DNA from: Phyllostachys edulis
Taxonomy: Eukaryota; Streptophyta; Magnoliopsida; Poales; Poaceae
Direction: 5' to 3'
Assembly: GCA_036346405.1 (NCBI GenBank)
Contig: CM070553.1
Location: 70,521,686 to 70,585,685 of the forward strand
DNA: 64,000 nucleotides
The notes beneath the pieces are model-generated. The model had not been told where the DNA came from, did not search any database, and worked only from the letters and a program-made list of their open reading frames with translations. Position numbers and translations under genes: made by a program. Shown one piece after another: positions 1 through 9,838 of this stretch. Each line of letters begins with the position of its first letter. Positions within the stretch are counted from its first letter, which is position 1.

Positions 1-383
1 ATTTTTCCACTGCACCCAACTTCAACGATGATTCAAAAGACGAGGTATCTGCAACTAAAATTCGAAATAAATGGTGTATATTTAACATAAATTAAAATGA
101 ATATTGCTTCTTACCCCTTCCGTGACACTTCTTAGTTCACAAAAAAGATTTAAGGGCATTTATGTTAAACAATTTCTGGATTAGGAATTCTCAGAATGAA
201 AGAAACTACTGAATTTAGGATTTCTAATGGCGTATATAAAAAATTGGTATAAAATCTTGTCATTTATAGGGTGTAATTCATCGGACCTTCAAGAGTAGTC
301 TGAAAACATTTGGTAAAAGAAACTGTTCTGACAGTCCGAAAACATTTGGTAAAAGAAACTCTTCTGAGTGTGTTGTCTTGCAG

Positions 384-584
384 GCTGGATCTAAACGCAA
401 GAGGGTGTTTAGCCCAGATGATGTGACCAGAGGAGCTTCTCGGGCTCGCCTTTTGTTGGAGGATTTTGCCACATTGCCACTAGATGAGATGGATGGGAGC
501 GAGGCCATGGAGATCGCCACCAAACTGAAATCCGACTTCGAGAAAGATGCAGCCGATAATCCTTGGCTTCAGCAGTTTTTCTGA
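384..584 (+). CDS. C-terminal exon of an unidentified plant gene
   Basis: An open frame of 66 codons follows a good 3-prime splice site (pyrimidine-rich tract ending TTGCAG at 378-383) and ends at TGA 582-584, so it is read as the last exon of a gene whose upstream exons lie outside the window. The peptide starts with a basic stretch (SKRKR) followed by FSPDD, which resembles a nuclear localisation signal next to a proline-directed kinase site. It continues as a charged helical segment and ends in NPWLQQFF. That ending resembles a PCNA-interacting (PIP-like) motif with Asn in place of the usual Gln, which would suit a replication or repair protein, but this is inference from a short motif. 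I do not recognise the family. Codon use and lack of breaks contrast with the decayed transposons to the right. Confidence 0.6.
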   Translation, partial: AGSKRKRVFSPDDVTRGASRARLLLEDFATLPLDEMDGSEAMEIATKLKSDFEKDAADNPWLQQFF

Positions 585-2555
585 AGGAAATCAATCTCTG
601 CTTGGATGGGGATTTTGTTTTGCTGTTAGATTAGAGAACTACGTTGATGCAAGGATCTTCCGATCCTTTTATTAGTACGCATCAGCATGGGATTACCATA
701 TATAACTTGTCTAAGTTTTACAGGATTGGTAGGCGATGCAGAATGATCTGGTTCATGCTACTGCTTAGTGCAAGTAAACATAAGCGATGTACATATATTG
801 TGGTAGTGCTGCTCCTCCATACTGAATACTGATTGGCTGCTGCTATTCCGTTTTCCCTTATCTGACTGCACGTCATTGAACTCTCGTCCAAGCGTGGGCG
901 GCCTAAGCTCAACCGTGAAATTTCTGGATGGCTATTATAAACATTGTTGCTTGTCCAACAAAATTTCCGGCACAGCAAGTATTTTAGGTAAAGATGTTTT
1001 ATAAGTAATACCTGCAACGCAGCTAAAAAAAACTGCACCGGAGTATTGGACTTAGTGTTGTGGAGTCCAGTAACGTGGGAACTCCCAAGGAATCGTACGG
1101 GAAGAGTAAATTTGGCGAAACTATCATAAAACTAAGCATTTCAATTTGCATGTTGATAAACTCCACAGTTAGGCATACCGTTTCAATAAACCCCACATCC
1201 CTTAACTCCCTTCGATTGTATCGGAATGACAGGTAATGACACGTGAGACCCACCTGTCAGCGGCTAAACCACCTTTCCTCTCCGCCTGTGAGACAGAAAA
1301 TACGACCTGCAGACGGGAGACGCCTTAGCAACAACAGAAGATCTCAGCAAGACTAGTCCCCTACTTTTGATTTTGATGATTAATGATAACCGGAAATTTG
1401 GGACTAATATTTTTCATGAGTATCCCAAAATTGAAGAAAAATTGAGAAATGGACACCGAGACTTGCCCTTCGTGACCTCAAAAGAGCTAAAGGACCGAGG
1501 CAAAGGTATAATTAGAAGGGTTAAGGATATTTTCTAGTTATTTTACCGGTCTAGAAGTCCGGAGAAAGACAGGTTGCTAGAATTTGCATTTATATTTTTG
1601 CGCACTACTAAGAAGGGTATTAGATTTCCTAAGAAGAAAAAAAGAAACGAAAAGAAGTACCTTGAGTCTTGTCGGTGTCGGAAGCTAAAACTGATGCATT
1701 CATTTATTCCTAGACTCTGAATGTCCTCTAAGGATATGTACAATAGTATAAACAGCTACTGTCTATAGTAACTTTTCACGTCACCTATAGATAACACTAA
1801 AAACAAACCATATAATGAGTTGTCTTTTTACTTGTCTTTATATATCTTACAACCTTTTAATGCTTTTATGGATCTAAAAAATATAGTGATCAACTCTAAT
1901 TTTCATCTTTGTGGACTACTTGTGTTGCTTTCACGCATCTAAGAACTGCCTGCCTGGCGTACTCCGTGTTATTTCGGAAATGCGAAATTTGTTCGGTACG
2001 GAAGACACTGATTCATTATTCTAACATGGAGTAGGATCACACATAAAGGAAATTAACGGTACAACAGTGCCACTTGGCCAGCCGTTACTGCTCGCAGAAT
2101 ACATAGATTTAGCAAATGAGCTTGTGAACCATCGAGCATTGTATAGAACATTGAATCATGTAGAGAACTCCAGAATCATTCCAAAATTCATACTCAGAAG
2201 ATTAAGGGAGAACAATTATCGCGTAAGCCGTAAACCATCTAAGAGAACCTTCAGAATCAGTTCAGCTCCGAAGACAATAATGGAAGTCTTTTGAGTGTGA
2301 TAGATTCACAACCGCCTAACATTTTGAGATATCGGCTGGAACTGTGAGAGCATTTGCATCATACTTGAAAAGAACCAGCTACACAGCCAAGTAGGACATT
2401 TAGTGAATAACACAGCAGCACTGGTTTTACATCACTGGATATTGAGCTATTGAGGCCACATTTCGGCAACAACAGCATCCAAGACACCATCTTAACTACA
2501 GATAGTACATATAAACGACTATCGTAGTGAAAGAAGACTAGACAATAGATAGGAG
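585..2555. other. 3-prime flank and AT-rich spacer
   Basis: No convincing gene. The first few hundred bases probably hold the 3-prime UTR of the gene ending at 584. The stretch around 1725-1930 resembles AT-rich grass MITE-type sequence, but I could not find a clean inverted-repeat pair or TSD, so it is not called separately. A 75-codon open frame at 2067-2294 has no recognisable motif and is not called. Confidence 0.5.
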
Positions 2556-2859
2556 GGACCCCCAACATCATAGCGAGGGGCCAGAGGATCCCGAGAGAGA
2601 GGTTCCGTTATGAATGTGCTTGTATTATTTTCTCCAGAAATTGGATCCTTTATTACATGGGGGTTGGGGTCTATTTATAGCCTTCCCGTAAGGTATCCAA
2701 AATTACACATGTATCCCTAAAAGGGTACAACTACCATAGGGGTAGTAGGGGTCTTTCCTAGCCTATGCGTAGCCCCTGGCGCACGGTAGACCCTCCTGGT
2801 CCTGGTCCACTCGGGGAGTGAGCCTGGTCCACCTGTCATGTTACCTTTGCGCCCTTCAG

Positions 2860-3135
2860 GGGTGGTCACGAGGCCCCTTCGGGGACCGCCATCGGGGAGC
2901 CTTCGGGACCCCTTCAGAGGGCACCTTTGGAAACGCTTTCGGGGCCTTCGGGTCCTCTTCGGAGGCTTTGGAGACACCTTCGGGGCCCCTCCGAAGAGCA
3001 TCTCCAGATCGCCTTTGGTGCCTTCGGAAGCACCTTCGGGGTCCTTCGCCCCTCCGAAGGGCACCTTCGGGATCACCTTCAGGTCCTTCGGAAACACCTT
3101 CGGGTCGTTCGGGGACCCCTTCGTGCATTGCCTGT
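2860..3135. repeat. GC-rich interspersed CCTTCGG repeats
   Basis: The heptamer CCTTCGG or close variants recurs every 10-25 bases, mixed with CCCTTCGGG-type short palindromes. Open frames exist in several phases on both strands, as expected of a low-complexity tract without stops, so none is called as a gene. It sits in the probable U3 of the decayed LTR. Confidence 0.6.
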
Positions 3136-3538
3136 GCCGTGGGATCGGTGGGCCGTCCCTACGATAAGCCCCTCGCGGTCGAGGTCCTGCTTCGCCATGG
3201 CTGAAACCGCGCCATTCTCCCGGAGGGTTCCAGGCACACCATCCCCTTTGGCTTGGCCAAGTGTCTCTTGGAAGGGCTCGCGAAGGCGATCCGTTGTTGA
3301 AGGATGTTGACTTCTAGGGTATCGTGCGCCATGATGGTGCCGTTTGGCACCTGTTGGAGTTCCACACACCGCTATTGGGTGGCGTGCACCATAAAGGCGC
3401 CGCTATGCATCTGCTGTGGTTCCACGCGTCGATGTTGGGTGGGCTGTGATGGTGTCAGGCTTGCTGCAGGGTTGCTCCACGTGGCGCGCATGGAGTGGCC
3501 CTTGGCGCCTCGTCTTCTTCTCGCCCGTTCCGCCAGCC

Positions 3539-3546
3539 TATAAATA
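3539..3546 (+). promoter_or_regulatory. TATA box for the antisense accessory gene
   Basis: TATAAATA lies about 100-160 bases upstream of the plus-strand accessory reading frame. The following sequence is pyrimidine-rich, as in many plant transcription start regions. The role is inferred from position. Confidence 0.35.
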
Positions 3547-3644
3547 TGTGGTCTCCCCCTCCACGCTCCTGTTTACTCCCACTTTCTTGGTTCTAATCTA
3601 CTGGATTTTGTTCTTGTGGTGCTTCGCTTTGCTTGCAAGGGTCC

Positions 3645-4038
3645 GCATTGTAGCTTCGGCCAAGACGAAGCGGGCTAAGGAAAAATGTTGGGGAAGCGGT
3701 GTACACGAGCGATTTGGGGAGGTCCACTGTGACAGATCTTGTTCTTCGCACCCTCGTCGATGAGGGCAAGTTGGAGAGCCTCGAGAAGGTCCGCACCCCC
3801 GGGATGGAGACCATCCCAGCCCCTCGGAAGGACGAGGCGGTGGTCTTCGTCGCTTTCTTTGACGCTGGCCTTCGATTGCCATGCGTCGCTCTAACTTCGG
3901 TGGTGCTTCGGTTGTACGGGGTGGAGTTGGTGCAGCTGACGTCAAACTCTATCATGAAGCTAGGGGTCTTCGAATAGATGCTGCGAGCGGCCGGAGCCAG
4001 CGGCGAGGGGCGCTTGTTCGCCTATCTTCATGACGGGC
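3645..4038 (+). pseudogene. antisense accessory ORF (PF04195-like), exon 1 part 1
   Basis: The frame starting near 3699 encodes a domain I recognise as the putative gypsy-type transposon domain (PF04195/Transposase_28): GRSTVTD, then VVFVAFFDAGLRLP and LYGVELVQLTSNS. The basic start (ASAKTKRAKEK) lies in another frame just upstream, so at least one frameshift is present. Codon 3975-3977 is TAG where the family has Trp. The frame is cut at 4038 by an 18-kb insertion flanked by the 5-bp duplication CGGGC, and resumes at 22045. Tat-lineage elements such as Grande carry extra genes antisense to gag-pol, and this orientation relative to the pol at 34-42 kb fits. The product's function is unknown. 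Confidence 0.6.
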
Positions 4039-6218
4039 TGTAACATCCCAAGTCTTGGGATTGTATTTCAAATGTATTAAAAATGTGGGAAATTTAAAAC
4101 TTTTGAACATGCATTGGTTTTATGGAGTTTTTGCTTAATTGGTTGGACTTGATATTGTTGAAAACAAAGAAAACATACAACCCAAATTGAAGTTCCAAAA
4201 GAAAGCAAGAGCAAAAACTTGTGATAATCCTCTGGAAATAATTTATTCAAATACTAAGATAATTATCACGAATTAATATAATTTTTCCCAAATTTTTGGA
4301 ACCTAATTCAACCCTTAGAAAATTCAAACACAAGTCAAAGACCTATTCTAAGTTTGAAATTGAATTACACAAATTAAATATTGAACAGTAGGTTTTCAAA
4401 TTTTATTTGGAAACTAGGTTGTCCCAGGAACCCCTCTGATTAATTTCAGAATTTTAGGGATTTTATTTCTATTTTTAAAGCCTCGGTCAAATATGTTGAA
4501 CTGTGGTCAAACTGATTTCAAAACTCGGGCTCAGTACTGTTCATCGGACCCGAGCCAGTCTACTGTTCAGGCCTGAGCCACCCGTCTCGACCTAGCCGCC
4601 TAGCTGCACCGCGCCAGAACCAAGCTCCATCTGCCGTCCATTCCTGATCGTGCGGTCCCTGCTGGCCCAGGCCATCGCCCCGAGCCAACTTGTAACATCC
4701 CAAATGTATAATTAGGGTTTGTTCAAGTATAATTATATGTGTAGAAATTAAAACTTTTTCTCACATCTTGAAAACCCCTAATCTCTCCTGTGATTCTAGT
4801 CCAAGAGTTGTGTAATCCAAAAACACAAAGCTCTTGTTGACCAAAAGTCAAATTCATTTTCCAATTATCTTAAATCTTGTGCCAAACAATTGGAAAATAT
4901 TTTCCTTGGTCCTAAAGCTGATGTGGGACCCCTCTGAAAAATATCACAAGATGTAAAACTTGTTTGATAAATTTTGGAGGTAAAACAATCCTTTGAACAA
5001 CCTTAATGAATTTCCTGAGAAAAATGCATTGCATAATAACCTCTGGAAATTTTATGCAAGGTTAATCTCATTGTCAGCAAGCTCCAGTTAAAATTTCATC
5101 AAATTTGGAGTTCATTTGCTATCTCAAATAAATCCTCTTTTGTCTCAGCTTGTTTATTAATCTAAATAAACTGGTTTGACTTGGGCTTGAACCGCTTTGC
5201 AAAGCGAGTCCAACCCAACCGCCTCCTTAGCGCGTCAGACCTCCTATCCACCTTGATCAGTCGTGCCGTTGGATTAACATCCAACCGCCACGACCTCCTC
5301 CGCATCAATACCGCCAGACCTCCCGCCTCATCGTGTCTTGGCATTGGATCAAAATCCATGGCCTGACCTCCCATGAGCTCAAACCACCTTGACCTCCATT
5401 TTGTACTCACTTGAGGTCGTGGCCGTTGGATTCAATCCTAAGGCCACGACCTCCTCTGCAAACCTTCTCTGCGAGGTCCTCCCACTTTGTTGAGGTCGTG
5501 GCCGTTGGATCGAGATCCAACACCCCGACCTCCCTCAAAATCTAGCGCACCAAACCTCCCGTCGTGAGGTCGTGGCCGTTAGATATGAATCTCACGCCAT
5601 GACCTCCTCGCCTCTCATCGCCACTAGATCTTGATCGATGGCCATAACCTCTTAGTGCTTGCACAAGCGCAGCGCTAAGACCTCCCTTTGGTTGTGCGCC
5701 TTGGATTTAAATCCAAAGGCCATGACCTCCCGTTTTTCTCTAAGTCACACGCAGATTATGTCCTCCTCAGTGCAGAGCCCTTGGATGTAAATCCAAAGGC
5801 TAGGACCTCCTAACCTTTATCCTTTAAGATCTGCGTTATGGAAATCGGAGGGCTACGACCTCCCTTTCCAAATCGTGTGGTGGGACCTCCTCCCCGTCCT
5901 TTAAGCGTAACGGTTCAAAAATAGGATCCGATGGCTAGGACCTTCCCGTGGTCTTATCCAACGGTCAAAATGACCTCCTGTTCTTCTCCTTCCTCGGTCA
6001 CGCATGCGTGCTCTCGGCGATGAATTAATGCGTGTCTGCCGATTGTGTACCTTATAACAACTCTTTGCTGACCCGCATTAAATGCAGGTCAGCTTTCCGC
6101 CACTCCAGTCTGCCTAGCCTGTCACCATGTCACCCTCGTGTCTTGTCCAAGCCCTAGATCGACCCATGGGCCAAGCTCACCATGAGCTTAACCCCACTCG
6201 TGTGCTGCTTCTCCCAAG

Positions 6219-6225
6219 TATAAAA
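6219..6225 (+). promoter_or_regulatory. LTR TATA box
   Basis: TATAAAA within CCCAAGTATAAAACCC. The second LTR has the same box at 14805-14811, and sibling LTRs have comparable boxes near 29777, 60343 (weaker) and 24643. It splits the LTR into about 1.5 kb of U3 and about 3.6 kb of R-U5, an exceptionally long transcribed leader. Confidence 0.6.
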
Positions 6226-8174
6226 CCCATTTGGGTTCCTCCCAGTAGCTTCTTTGGCACACTTTCAAGCTCTAAGCTTGCGCTGTGTCATTTGAGCTCC
6301 TTCTCCCCTCGACCTCCCCACTTGGCGCCATTGTTGAGAAGCTTGGAGCCCTTGGTGAAGGCTTGCTCGGTGGCTCCCTCTCAACCTCTTGCTCAATTAA
6401 GCTCCCCAAAATCTCTGAGTTGAACCTAACTCATTGTTAGGTTGACCTTTTCAGAGGGGCTAGTGGAGCTTGAAGCTTGGAGTTGGAGCTTGGACTTGAA
6501 GCGGCGGAGCTTCCCATCTTCTCCAACTCGGGCCATCGTCATCCTCGACCTCCCGGCATCGTTAGGACCTCCAGTACTCCTGATAGTCCTAGGCGCTGGG
6601 CACCGCATGTATGATGTCGCGGAGCTTTGTTTGGGCACCGCTTGAATGGCATTGCGGAGCTTCTTTTTGCTTCTTGCTCTTACCGTGTGATCTCCTTAGC
6701 GTTCCTCTCGGCTCATGGCGTTTAAGACCGCCCGCCGTTGAGAGGAGGTCCACTGTGGTGCGCAAAGTTATTGTGCACTCGGTGGTACCATTGATGTCGC
6801 CGGCGAGGCCTACATCGCCGGCGAGAACCATCTTTTAAACTTCGGATCTTGTCGGACAAGAATCTGCGCGCTATTGCCGTTTTTGGACCAAGATCCGCCG
6901 GGTTTAATCGCTAATCATTTGCTCAACCTCGCAATCATTGGGCGTCTTAAAGCGCATTTAATCCTCCCTTGCGCGCATTTAAGACCTCCGCCAGCAGACC
7001 TCCTCGTTGTCCCGCGCATTAATCTCTTGTCCGAAAGCATGTGCGTGCGGCAAAGCACGTGATCGCGAGCTCGGGGCGTCCATGACCTCCTCCAAGGAGA
7101 TCTGGAGCGTCAAGACCTCCCCTGCGATCGTGGCCATCCAGACCTCCACGGAGGTGCAGTGGCGTTAGGACCTTCCCTTAGGACCTCCCTAGGCCATCTC
7201 AGCCATTCATGACCTCCGGGGTAGATCTTGACCGTCAAGGTCCTCCTCGACGATCCCGAACCATCAAGGACCTCCTTGGAACATCTGGACCGTCCCAGAC
7301 CTCCCTGTGAGGTCTGACGATGTAGATCTTCCTCGGGAGATCTTGATAGTTTAGATCTTCCTTTGGAAGATCTCAACCGTTGAGGACCTCCCGCGTGATC
7401 TCGAGCCGCTTATGACCTCCCATGTCTTTATGTTTTTTTAATTCGGTGAGCTCTTTATTTGCAAAGCGAGAAAAAGGTATGAACTTCAAAATATCATAAC
7501 TAATTCATTCTAAATCCAAATGAGGTCATTCAAATTTTGTTGGTTCTGGCTTGACCTGGGCTCCAATAAAAAAAATGGTTATGAGCCCAGTTCAGCTCGA
7601 ACATGGGTTTGCAAATAGGTTTCAAAACTAGCTTTAAATGTACACTCAAATTGATGCTTAACTTGTAAAATACATAACTAATGCTCTGTAGATTATTTTT
7701 GAGTGAATCCAACTTTGTTGGTTTCCTCTATTAATGAACTCACTATGAAAATTAGTTTTGAGCTTGTTGCTGTTGTCAAAAAGAGTTCTGGTGCATTATA
7801 ATTTTGTTCAAGTTCTTGTTTTTGAAAAATGGTAGAAAGTGCAACATAGCTCCAAATGGGATGAACTCAATTGTGTTATTCATCTCATGAGGTGCTGGTT
7901 TTGCTGTAAAAATATCAGCATCACCACTTTTCTAGAAAATGTTGCCTCATAATTAAATTAGTGAATAGTGCAGTTTGGTATTTTTAGGGCTGAGCAGAAT
8001 TGTTTTGCTCATAACTTTTGCATTGAGAATCCAAATCAATTGGTTCTTGTTGATAAATTCCCTAAAAATCACCCTCTTTCTTCTGTAGAAAATTCAGAGT
8101 GTTTGGAGTTTGTTTGCTGTGTTGTCTTTGTTGTTTTCGTCGTTCTTATCGAATCTTTTCGTCTTTTCGATTAG

Positions 8175-9473
8175 GTGCCGGCAGTGTATTGATTCCGTGA
8201 GCGATCCTCAGCAACAAATTGACCAGCAACAGCGAGGCAAGCAGTTTGATCATTTCCATCATTGTCCCATTACTTTAAAGCTTAATATTTTGTTTCACTT
8301 ATATGTATGCATGCTACTTTGTGTTAAAATATCGCTAGCAATCCTATAGTTGCATAATCTGTAGGAATTGTTTATCCTCTACTACCCATGAGCCTAGGTT
8401 ATTTGCTGTGGTTTGAGCTCGTTGGATGAGCTCTTATCACTTAGTAGTTTACGTTAACATTGCTTAGCCATGCTTAGTTATCGGTAGTAATGGGCGATCA
8501 TCGACTTAGTCGATGGTCTTGATCACTCAAAACTGATTATTACTCCTATATGTCCAGCACTTGTGCTTTGATTAATTGTAAAATCAAAACTGAAAATAAA
8601 AGATTGATTTAGACTTGGGCATATTGGATGGATGGTGCGGTTTTTGGAATGTGGTGGTATGCAGGGTCCCTAAGGACCGAGTTACTTGGGTCACTAAGCC
8701 AAGCGCTTTTATGTGCTAACCACACGAGGGGATATGGGACCTCTCTTGACTAAGTACTTTGGGCGGTGCTAATTGGGGTCGCTTTCGGTTGGTGTGTTTA
8801 AAGATAAAATGTGTGTGTGTGTGGTGTGGGAATGGAGCGTTGGCGAGGCCGGTTAGAGTTGTCCATTGGGTCCTTATCCCGTGGGTTGTCTTGGTCAAAA
8901 TTAGCATTGTCCATTGGAAATGTCTCGTAGGACTTAGCCGTGTTCAAGCATACCAAAGGTAGTGTGCTTTAAGGAAAGGCGATGCGGCGTGTGGGTACAT
9001 TGGTACACCCTGCAGGTTAAAACTATTGAATAGCCTCGTCCTAGGTTATGGACATGCTTGGTAAGGTCGTTCAAGAACTAGTCTCAACCATTTAATTAAA
9101 ACTTGATGGGTTGGTATGAATGGATGTTCATGCTATTGTTGTGGTGACTTGGGTTAGTCACTTCGAGTTGATCTTGTTGTTGTTACTATGTTATTATCTC
9201 GTTGTTATTTCAACAATTAAAATGCTTTGCCAAATTGCCTTCAATCTATTATGTTATTGCAAATGAAACTTGCTTTATGCTAAAATGAGTCCAAAGCCTC
9301 ATCCACTTAAATAAAGCTTGCATGTAGCTATTTATAGTTCTGTTATCTCACACGTCAGTCTTGCGAGTACATTTTTGTACTCATTTGCTTTGCTTAACAA
9401 CTTTGTTGCAGAGGAGGTAGAGCCCAAAGGGCTTTACTTTTGTGAGCTGTGCGGTGGTTGGGAGAGCGACTAG
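8175..9473 (+). CDS. putative spliced LTR micro-ORF (two exons)
   Basis: Candidate exons are 8175-8236 and 9412-9473. The first follows TTTTCGATTAG and ends CGAG|GCAAGC, a GC-type donor. The second follows TTTGTTGCAG. Joined, the frame runs through a Gln-rich stretch into GAG GAG, then LYFCELCGG and a stop at 9471-9473. The same frame and the FCxxC motif occur in the LTRs at 20389-21701, 62261-63565 and 56658-55357 (minus), although their DNA differs. I infer a small Cys-x-x-Cys protein encoded by the LTR. The exon is 62 nt here and 63 nt in several others, so the entering frame is uncertain, and no start codon is assigned. Confidence 0.3.
8496..8518 (+). other. conserved hairpin H1 in LTR
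   Basis: Ten-base arms around TTA; one U-G wobble here. Equivalent positions: 17096-17118, 20721-20743, 32166-32188, 52083-52105, 56307-56329 (minus) and 62580-62602. Arms differ between copies but stay paired. Confidence 0.65.
9365..9382 (+). other. conserved hairpin H2 in LTR
   Basis: GAGTACA and TGTACTC around TTTT. It recurs at the same place in every LTR copy: 17956-17971, 21594-21611, 26255-26273, 33029-33045, 36098-36114 (minus), 52948-52972, 55444-55461 (minus) and 63444-63460. Loops vary freely. It lies just upstream of the candidate TTGCAG splice acceptor in most copies. Confidence 0.65.
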
Positions 9474-9825
9474 CTTGGCGGTCCGGTCAGTTGCCTTGTG
9501 GGCTAAGGCACACTAGTTGGCTCTTATTTTGGCCATCTTATGGCACTTTTGCTTCCGCTGTTTATTTAGTTTTGTATTTGTTATTTGGCCGGTCGGCCTC
9601 TCTTTTGTAATAACCTATCCCTTATTTATTTTAACTTCTGGTTTGTTGCTTGTTCTGTTCTAGGTGTTTGAATGGAATTGATGTAACCTTTTGTAATGAG
9701 TTGTGTGTACTGCATTCTTGGGAAGTACATATATCTCGAGGCACGGTTTATTTAGTTGATAATACTAGGGTCAAGTGGATGACTAAGTATTATGAGCTTA
9801 ATAAAGCGGGGTCTCACAAAAAGTT

Positions 9826-9838
9826 TGGTATCAGAGCC
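9826..9838 (+). other. primer binding site (Met tRNA type)
   Basis: TGGTATCAGAGCC, eight bases after the end of the 5-prime LTR, is the standard initiator-Met tRNA primer site of plant gypsy elements. A matching site is on the minus strand at 54998-55010 for the second large Tekay element. Confidence 0.9.

Larger units (their letters stand above)
2556..3640 (-). mobile_element. degenerate 3-prime LTR region of a Tat/Grande-type element
   Basis: On the minus strand a TATA box (CTATAAATA, 2672-2680) is followed about 20 bases downstream by AATAAA (2649-2654), a compact promoter plus polyadenylation arrangement typical of grass gypsy LTRs. It lies where the 3-prime LTR of the minus-strand Tat element should be, beyond pol, the tandem arrays and the antisense gene. 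Terminal TG/CA and a TSD could not be placed, so both borders are approximate. Confidence 0.4.
4691..9818 (+). repeat. 5-prime LTR (5.13 kb) of the nested Tekay derivative
   Basis: Begins TGTAACATCCCAAATG and ends GTCTCACA. Landmarks in order: a GACCTCC/inverted-repeat array (about 5200-6000), TATA box (6219-6225), a second GACCTCC array (about 6900-7430), a possible splice donor AAAAAG|GTATGA after 7476, four degenerate repeats of about 170 bp (7480-8080), a short exon candidate 8175-8236, hairpin H1 (8496-8518), a CTATTCGAATAG-type block (about 9005-9060), hairpin H2 (9365-9382), and an acceptor TTGCAG ending at 9411. Confidence 0.92.

Noticed and set aside
2067..2294. 75-codon ORF in the left spacer
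   Set aside because: No motif, no supporting splice or promoter context, ordinary length for chance.
2717..3310. Overlapping ORFs of 90-128 codons on both strands
   Set aside because: Artefacts of the CCTTCGG low-complexity tract.
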